From assembly GCA_963575745.1 (NCBI GenBank), contig CAUYUJ010009435.1, positions 20,001-84,000 of the forward strand: DNA of 64,000 nt, in the 5' to 3' direction. The notes under the pieces are model-generated. The model saw only the letters and a list, made by a program, of their open reading frames with translations, did not search any database and was not told the origin of the DNA. How positions within the stretch are numbered: position 1 is the first letter of the stretch; each line of letters opens with the position of its first letter. A program made the translations under genes and the position numbers. Positions 57,350 through 64,000 of this stretch are shown here, piece by piece. Origin of the DNA: Prorocentrum cordatum (lineage: Eukaryota; Sar; Dinophyceae; Prorocentrales; Prorocentraceae).

Positions 57350-58160
57350 AATTCGCCAGCCCAACGGGCCAGAGGCGTGCCACGATCTCTGGTAACAGGT
57401 GAACAATATTTCTAGTTCGCGCGCGCGTGGCGGCCCCTGGGCACCCCTGGACGAAAAGTACCCCGGCCCATGCAGACTCCCCCAGGGCGCACCAGGAGCG
57501 CGCCAAGAGGGCGCCGGACGCCCCCTACACGGCCCAAGAGGCCCCGAGTCGCCGAAAGATCGTTCCAAGACGCTCAAGATGGTCTCCAAATGGCCCCAGA
57601 GGCCGCGAAAAAGTCCCAAGAGAGCCTCTGCCCCAACAAACAACAAATCGTCCCATTCCCTCCGGAAAGCGGGCATCTTTCGCATGTGCGACGTTTGGGG
57701 GTTCACAGCGTCCAGAACTGCCCCAGAGGCCTCCAACATCGTCCCCAGACGGTCCAACACGCCGCAAAGACGGCCCCAAGACAGCCCAAGAGGCGCCCTT
57801 GACGGCCCAAGAGGGCCCCAAAACGGCCCCAAGAGGGGCCCAAGAGGGGGACCAGTACCCGAAAAGTCCAGCCTTCAGCCCCAAGAAGCCCCCAGGAGGC
57901 CCCAAGAGGCCCCCAGAGGCCCCCAAGAGGCCCCCAAGAGGCCCCAACACGGTCCCCAAGAGACCTCGAAACTGCCTCCCAGATGCCCCCGAGAGGCCAA
58001 CCACGAGAGCCCAACCAACATCCATGAGGCCTCTGACCCACCACCCACCGCCTCCGAAAAATGGCAGCCGCCCAACGGCACCACATTGACAGCAACAGCA
58101 CCGACAGCGGCGAGGCATTATGGGCTGGCGGAATGAGCGAAGCGATCCAATAAGATTGTT
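57350..58160. repeat. ~0.8-kb repeat related to 41.2-42.2 kb
   Basis: Anchors AATTCGCCAGCCCAACGGG, GGCGTGCCACGATCTCT, TTCGCGCGCGCGTGGCGGCC and, at the right end, GGGCTGGCGGAATGAGCGAA match those at 41195-42240 in order. Degenerate CCCAAGAGGC units lie between. The left anchor also has a relative at 26365-26500. Confidence 0.7.
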
Positions 58161-58627
58161 GCTGTTGCTGTTGTCAGAATCGTCGTTGCCGTCGTCGTCT
58201 TCCAACCTCCTCCACCCGACCCACCCACCCGCGGCCCACCCACGATCTATCCCGCGACCCATCCCGCGAGCCAACCGCGACTCACCGGCGACCCACCCCG
58301 CTGCCCATCGCCCGCCCCCCTCACTCTCATCCGCAAATGCGGGGTGCTACATACACGCGCCCCAATGATGCAACTCCAGGCGGGCATCATCGTGCTGTGC
58401 TGTGCACGCGTAGCTCGGTGCGCGTGCGCCCGGCCCGCCAAACCACCCACACCCCCCCCGAAATTTGCAGACACGTTGAGCTCCGCCTTCCTCGACCCGT
58501 CTCATCGGTGCAAACTCTGCTCGGCGCACGTGCCCAAAGCGTCCCCTTGCCCCCCCGCCCCTGCGCGATGGCGGCTCCCGCGCCTCCGCTGCTGGGCAGG
58601 CAGCGTCCGCAGAGGGCCCGCAGGGGA

Positions 58628-58695
58628 AACTACCCATAGGAATATGTGTCGCCATGGGATCGAGCCTCGGTACCCTGACCACGAGGGTTGTGGAT
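58628..58695 (-). repeat. tRNA-derived SINE-like relic, copy 1
   Basis: The minus strand carries a B-box-like GGCTCGATCCC with an A-box-like GTGGTCAGGGT just upstream. The plus-strand text GTGTCGCCATGGGATCGAGC recurs at 58868. No full tRNA fold is present. Confidence 0.4.
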
Positions 58696-58854
58696 GCCAC
58701 GACAATGGACGCCCTAACAGTCCTATCATTTAATTTAAGATGTGTTCAGAATGTAGGAGAAATGTTCTAACCATGTTTTAATCATGCTTAACACATGTTT
58801 GAGACATCTGGAAAGTATTTGGCAACATGCTTCCTCTCCATTGATCGTCCTCCA

Positions 58855-58925
58855 CAACCATAGGAGTCTGTGTCGCAATGGGATCGAACCTCGGTGCTCT
58901 GACCACGAGGGCGTGGATATGGATA
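58855..58925 (-). repeat. tRNA-derived SINE-like relic, copy 2
   Basis: The minus strand reads GTGGTCAGAGCACCGAGG then TTCGATCCCATTGCG, resembling the tRNA D-arm/A-box and T-arm/B-box but too closely spaced for a tRNA. Similar to 58628-58695. Confidence 0.45.
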
Positions 58926-58985
58926 CGTGCGACGTGTGCGATCGCGGCGACAACGCCGGCAAATCCTCCTCTCAAAATGGACACC

Positions 58986-59106
58986 TGCCATCGCTCGCAC
59001 GTCCATACCCCGTGCACTGCTCGGTCTCGCGCGTGCCTCAGACGATCCAAGGTCCCCCAGCGTGGTCCAGATTTTCTGGCGCTGGCCCACACGTCCAAAC
59101 GATGCC
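58986..59106. mobile_element. Inverted-repeat element, CGCTCGGACGT family, copy 3 (degenerate)
   Basis: Left GCCATCGCTCGCACGTCCAT; right end ACGTCCAAACGATGCCC is the degraded complement. Confidence 0.5.
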
Positions 59107-59532
59107 CGAAGACAAGCAGGTTGCAGGCAGGCCGGGGGGTCCAAACTTGTTTGGGACCCTCGAAAACCAGGCAGGAGAAGGGACGAGGCCAAATCCGCTC
59201 AAAATCTGTCCCCGGGCCTCTCCTGGGGTCCACCTGGTGCAGTTATTGACCCCAGACCCGTTTGACACGGTCCTGGGGCCCGAGAAAAATAAAAACCTTA
59301 CTGAACCCAACACCTCAAACCTTAGTGGGCCCCGGAAACGGCAGGACCGTTTTTCCACCGGTTCCAAAAACATGTCCCTTGAAAATGGAAAAAAACAAAA
59401 AAAAAAACAAACGGCGACCGGAAACGGCAAAAAACGGCTCCAGGATTGGAACTGGAGCCGGAGCCGGTCAACAAACGGCGACGAAACCGTTAAAAAAAAG
59501 ACGTCGGAACTGGCAAAAAAACGGCAAAACGG

Positions 59533-59756
59533 AACTCGGTAAAAAAACGGCCCTGTCGTTTCCAGGGCCCACTAAGCCGCAAACCTCGCTCCTCTTCCTG
59601 CTGACCGGAACCAATGCCGGGCCACCTCGCGCCAAGCAAAACAGAACTCGGTAAAAAAACTGCCCTGTCGTTTCCAGGGCCCACTAAGCCTCAAACCTCG
59701 CTCCTCTTCCTGCTGACCGGAACCAGTGCCGGGCCACCTCGCGCCAAAGGCCCAGG
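59533..59756. repeat. 112-bp tandem duplication
   Basis: Two copies beginning AACTCGGTAAAAAAAC at 59533 and 59645, differing at only a few positions. Each contains CCGGAACCA, TGCCGGGCCACCTCGCG. Confidence 0.92.
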
Positions 59757-59759
59757 CGC

Positions 59760-61480
59760 AGTGGATCTGGAGAGAGAAAAATACAGTGGCGTGGAAGGGG
59801 GGAATAGAACGGCAGCTGCGTCTGGGAGGGGCCCTATGGGCGCGCACACTGTGCAGTTAGAGGGTTGCAAAGATGATGGGCATCGCGATGTCCATCGTCT
59901 TTGCTTTTGGGAGACACAACTCCGAGTGCGTCGAAGACACCTGCACGCGCTGCCACGGTGCGGCTTGGCGCAGGCCGAGAATTGACTCCTCCTTGAAGAG
60001 ACGCGAAGAAATCAAACATGCAAATACAATTGGCAAATGCAACATCCATGCCATTTCAATCACCGCGAGATGGTTCTTAAAATGAAGTTGTGATACGAAT
60101 GCAAGATGCTCCAAGCAATCAGCGGGGAGGTTTTCGAGAACAAATTGCTATCTGCAAATCGTAGAGGCCAGGCGGACCATCTCAAAAAGAAGGCCAGATT
60201 CGTGGCTATATGCACTGCGCCTTTGCTCTCTGGGGAAAGGAGCTCGAGACTCCGAGACGCACTGGACATGGATACAACTCTTGCCCGCGGAAGGGCCACC
60301 CCGTCCTTTCCGTCACCGTTTCGCCGGAAGTTGGCCCACGGCGGGCCACTGGCGCCGTTCCACCCAGGACGCCCACGCCAGGGCCGCCGCCGATAGTCGG
60401 CGCCGCGCCAGCCCGCCGTGCTCCGACGGAGCTCTGCGCGCGGCGCCTGGAGCGGGGACCGACCATCCTGGCGTTCCTCTCGCTGGAGGCCCGTCAAGTG
60501 ACACCAGCACCAACACAGGGGGGTGCCACTGGGGGGAGCTGCTCCTGGATGTTGATCCTGGTGGTGATCTGTCGGCTGCCCAGTAAGCCCCGGCATCACC
60601 GCCATCACTGGGATCGGGATCATCGTCCCTCGATGGAAGCACACCGCCGATATTGGCGTTGGTGTCCACCCCTAGGCCTCCGATGTCGGCATACCACGAA
60701 CTTGTCCTGGAAAGAAACGATGTCCTGATAACAAAAATAATGCCCTTAGAACGTAAAACCGGCTGTTGCTAAAGCAAGACTGTCACCCAGACATGTTCCG
60801 AGACCATGTCGTGCAGACCACTAAGGCTCTTACGTAGGACAATGTTTGGTGGGCATACAGGCAAGTCAGAATGCTTCGCCGCTGATTGAATACTCTGACA
60901 ACTTCGGTACCTCCGCCGCTGTTTTGCTGCCGGCTGCGATGGTGGCTCGGTGACGGCTGTCCGCGCGCTGCCCAAGAAAATCCGCACACGCGGCGGCTGT
61001 GATCGGTGCCTCGCGCCGCGGTCCACCTGCCCCACTTGGTAGAATCAAGGCGATCGGTACCACGACCACCATCACGAGGAGCCAGGGAGGGTCCTCCTGG
61101 TGGTATGATCCCTCTGTTCTGCGGCACCTCCATTCGAGATATCCCCAATGACCCACGGAGGGCATGGTGGACCTTCTCGCCAGCGGTGGCCCGTTGGAGG
61201 TCATGTGGCCGTTCCTCCCTCCGAACTGAACGGCGGGGGCCGAACAGGCCCTCCACAAGCAAAAACAAAGAAAACCGACAACCCAAACGGTCCCAAAGCA
61301 GCTGGTCCTCTTTGCTGCTGAGCCCCCAGAATGCCCGTTCAACTGTTCGTGTGACCCTCTCCTTGTCCGGACGACAAACAGCTACGTACATAAGCATGAA
61401 CTTTCGGAGGGCCGCGCGGATTTCTTGGGTCGGCGCTGGACCTCCTCGGGGGTCCTCTGACCGGGGTCAATCCAGACCTG
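59760..61480. other. No gene recognised
   Basis: Mixed-composition DNA with a diverged copy (60690-60880) of the 33.0-33.2 kb repeat. Several 100-200-codon frames exist on both strands of 60.2-60.7 kb, but their composition is Pro/Arg/Ala-rich and no splice-supported exon could be defined. Confidence 0.35.
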
Positions 61481-61487
61481 GGCCAGT

Positions 61488-61640
61488 CAGGCCTTGCAGA
61501 ATCCTGCAAGATCCTGCAAGATCCTGCACCCAAACCCGGGTCAATGCGAAGAATCCTGCAAGATCCTGCAGGATCCTGCGCCCAAGCCCGGGTCAATGTG
61601 ACCCTGGCCCTGCAGGATCCTGCAAGGCCAGGGCGCTCTG
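61488..61640. repeat. AGATCCTGCA decamer repeat
   Basis: Several AGATCCTGCA/AGGATCCTGC units in two clusters separated by CCCAAACCCGGGTCAATG and its near copy CCCAAGCCCGGGTCAATG. Confidence 0.85.
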
Positions 61641-61763
61641 GCTGACCCCCGTTTGCGTTGACCCCCGTCTCAAGGCTCCCAACCTCCCACACCCCGAACC
61701 GCGCTGGGGACGGAAAACCGCGCCGAGCCCAGACATCCGCGCGGACTTCCGAAAGTGAAAGGC

Positions 61764-61946
61764 TACTCCAGATTTCGTAATAAAAGGGAGGGGGTCTGGA
61801 CCCTCCAAGACAAGCCATTTCAGACCCCCCCTCGTGGGAGAACCCTCCAAAACATCGTCCCCAGACCCCCCAGGCCTTCCAAGATAGCCTGGAAGAGACC
61901 CCCCCCGAAATGAGACCCCCCAACCTTTATTACGAAATCTGGAGTA
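61764..61946. mobile_element. TA-flanked MITE, copy 2
   Basis: Ends TACTCCAGATTTCGTAATAA and, on the other strand, the identical TACTCCAGATTTCGTAATAA. It is 183 bp, with TA at both edges. Inverted relative to 10556-10739. Confidence 0.9.
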
Positions 61947-62660
61947 TGTCTTACATGGCAACTCCCCCGAGTGCGGCAGGCGGACCGCGGCCCCTGTGCA
62001 GGGAACCGCGCCTCACGGGGCATCGCTCGCGCAGCGAAAGGAGACGACGAAGGAGACCAGAAGAACGAAGTGACCCTATGATTTGTTCCCGGGTAGCGGC
62101 CGTGACCTGGGGGGGGGGTCGGGAGGGACAGCAACAGCAACGGCGGCCGCAGCGTGCGCCCGCCAGGGTGCGTCCGCGCCACCGGCGCATCAATCGCCAG
62201 TGCGCACCGCACCCCCAGTGCACACGACAATGCCCAATGCCTGCGTGCAACACAGCGCCACCTGTGTACACATCGCAATGCCTCCGTACACCACAACCGC
62301 CGCGTGCACTGCAGTACCACGTGGCCCATGCACACTGCAGTGCCTGCGTATACTGCAGCATTCGTTGTTTATACTATGATTATACAGACAACCGTTGCTT
62401 AGAAAAGAATTGTTAATGCCGTATGACAAATGTGCGCCTCTGGACTCTACAAAACCCCATTTCTTATATCGAATTTGAAAAGAATCGCTGTGGAAAGCGG
62501 AGCGCTTCTGGAGTCCACAAAAATCTTTCGTTTGAAAAAGGAATCCCTCTGGACATTGGGGCGCCTCTGGATTCCATAAACAAGAAACGTGTTATATACA
62601 CGTGTTGGAACTGGAAAACAAAAAACGATGGAAATTGTAACGCCTAAAGATTCCATTCGC

Positions 62661-62878
62661 GTGCACCACAACGCTTGCGTACACCACAACGCCTGTGTAC
62701 ACCACAGTAGCCGCGTGCAACACAGCGTCGGTATACACCACACTGCCTGCGTGCACCACAACGTTTGCGCACACCACAGCGCCTGCGTACACCGCAGCAG
62801 CCGTGTGCAACGCAGCGCCTGTGTGCACCACGCTGCCTCCGTGAACCACAGCGCCTGTGCACACACCACAGCGCCTGC
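62661..62878. repeat. 18-bp minisatellite with 90-bp higher-order unit
   Basis: Eleven 18-bp units of the type GTGCACCACAACGCCTGC. Units 1-5 and 6-10 match position by position better than neighbours do, so the higher-order period is 90 bp. A degenerate relative lies at 62210-62375. The plus frame reads VHHNAC repeats and is not a credible gene. Confidence 0.85.
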
Positions 62879-63050
62879 GGGAGACGGCGCGGGGCCGCCC
62901 AGTCTTCATTTTCTCCATGGCGCCGGGTGTTCGATACGTGCATTACGGACGGGTGGTAAGAACACAAGACCCTTGGCAGCCGAAGTTGGGATTTGTTGGC
63001 AAAAACTGGCCAATGAAAGTGGCAAAGGACAGGCCGCATAGGCAATGACA

Positions 63051-63268
63051 CAAGGTTGCCCTGGAGAGGGTGCGCGTCATTACTAGGCGCGTTGACTGCA
63101 TCGCACTGCAACCGAGCACCGGCCAGAAGGAAAAGCGAGAGTCACCGCATTCTGCACTTGCGGAAGAGTGGTCGAACCAGCCTGCGGTAGCTGAGCCATC
63201 GCCAGCTGCGTTGGACGATGACGACAACGACAACGACGACGACGACGACTGCCAGAGCCAGAATACTT
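63051..63268 (+). CDS. Possible plus-strand exon at the right edge
   Basis: After ACACAAG the frame reads VALERVRVITRRVDC, continues EEWSNQPAVAEPSPAALDDD into an Asp/Asn run, and ends QSQNTF at a GTAAGC donor. No start codon is assigned, and upstream and downstream exons are not resolved. The leading VRVIT...DC block recurs elsewhere in the window (see findings). No family recognised. Confidence 0.25.
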
Positions 63269-63671
63269 TTGTAAGCACCAATGCGTGGCGATCAGACCAC
63301 GTCATGCCTGTGAGCACATCGCCATATCTGCGGGGGGTCCGCTCCCAGCAGGTATGGGGGGCCAGCCTCCCCCCCACAACACGATCGTCAACGTTACCTG
63401 GAGGGGGAGGACGGTTGGCCCCGGTAACGAGCGTTACGCCGGAGAGAAACAACAAACAAAACGCACACGAAACGGTACCGATAGCGCCTCTTCCCGCGAA
63501 TCTCCCAGGGTGCGTTCTGACCGGGATTCCAATGCGAGTCCAGCCGTGGCAACGAAGGCTTTCTAAGACGAGCAGCGGTGCAGTCGGAGCATGGCCACAA
63601 GAACGTGGGCCACGAACACGAGCACCTTCGCCGAAGGCCCACGGCCCACGGAGACATCCAAAGTTCGGCGG

Positions 63672-63829
63672 TGGACAAACCTCCCTTTAGTAGACCTCCC
63701 CTTAGTGAAAACGAGCTGGGACCGAAACCGACGGACCTGGACCCGCAAACATGACGGCCGCGACGCCCTCTCGCGAACCGAAAACGGCAGATTCCTTACT
63801 CGACGTGTCAGGGTAGGAGGTCTATGCAC
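63672..63829 (+). repeat. ~165-bp interspersed repeat, copy 3
   Basis: Starts TGGACAAACCTCCCTTTAG, contains GACGGCCGCGACGCCCTCTC and CTCGACGTGTCAGGG, and ends GGTCTATGCACC. Related to 34827-34991 and 43352-43511. Confidence 0.7.
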
Positions 63830-64000
63830 CCCCGAAAAGCGAAGAGCGGTGCAAGGCGGAGAGCCCAGACACGAAGGACGTGGGGGTACCCCTCAAAATC
63901 GGGAGCGTCCAAGAAGGGGGTGTGTCCAAGAGGGGGGGGGGGCGCAAAGCATGGCCCGAGGCATGTGCGCGGACCACGGAGGGCTAGGGAGCGCATTGAA

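Noticed and set aside
62661-62878. CRISPR-like array
   Set aside because: Repeats are contiguous with no spacers, in a eukaryotic genome; it is a minisatellite.

Overview
The window looks like nuclear DNA of a dinoflagellate. The evidence is a near-exact copy of the dinoflagellate spliced-leader sequence in front of one gene (one mismatch in 22 nt, minus strand, 3798-3819), GC-rich coding exons broken up by microsatellite-filled introns, apparent non-GT splice donors, a head-to-tail run of genes on one strand, and a very high load of satellites, foldback elements and a LINE-type retrotransposon. The species cannot be named from the sequence. A run of exactly 100 N (56190-56289) marks this as a draft eukaryotic scaffold.

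Left third (about 1-24 kb): at least three, probably four, genes lie in tandem on the minus strand. Gene 3 (23773 to 14998) and gene 2 (10431 to 6332) were rebuilt here exon by exon from reading frame, splice-site phase and codon character. Neither product is recognised. Gene 1 (about 3819 to 1178) encodes a transposase-like protein and carries the spliced-leader relic. Gene 4 (about 13745 to 11520) is weaker. The introns consist mostly of simple repeats, including a 4.4-kb ACT/ACG intron in gene 3. Foldback or terminal-inverted-repeat elements lie just upstream of the 5' ends of genes 1, 2 and 3.

Middle (about 24-47 kb): essentially gene-poor. It holds an 86-bp satellite with internal dyad symmetry, a 90-bp satellite (29.7-31.0 kb, with a degenerate inverted relative at 46.3-46.9 kb), four copies of a ~150-bp AT-rich repeat, a 54-bp-arm hairpin, two MITE copies with intact 5-bp target duplications, and one possible small minus-strand gene (gene 5, 37.1-38.9 kb).

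Right (about 48-56 kb): a nearly full-length, apparently coding-competent LINE-like retrotransposon on the plus strand. ORF1 has a RanBP2-type zinc finger and a coiled coil. ORF2 has, in order, RNase H, AP-type endonuclease, reverse transcriptase, C2H2-like zinc fingers and a cytosine-methyltransferase-like domain. ORF1 ends on an in-phase GGGAAAC slippery heptamer followed 5 nt later by a 10-bp GC stem, so ORF2 may be made by -1 frameshifting. This element is the most interesting object in the window.

Right edge (56-64 kb): more repeats (degenerate CCAAGAGG tracts, a TA-flanked MITE, minisatellites, tRNA-like SINE relics) and one possible plus-strand exon near 63.1 kb. No rRNA, intact tRNA, CRISPR array or bacterial-style operon was seen.
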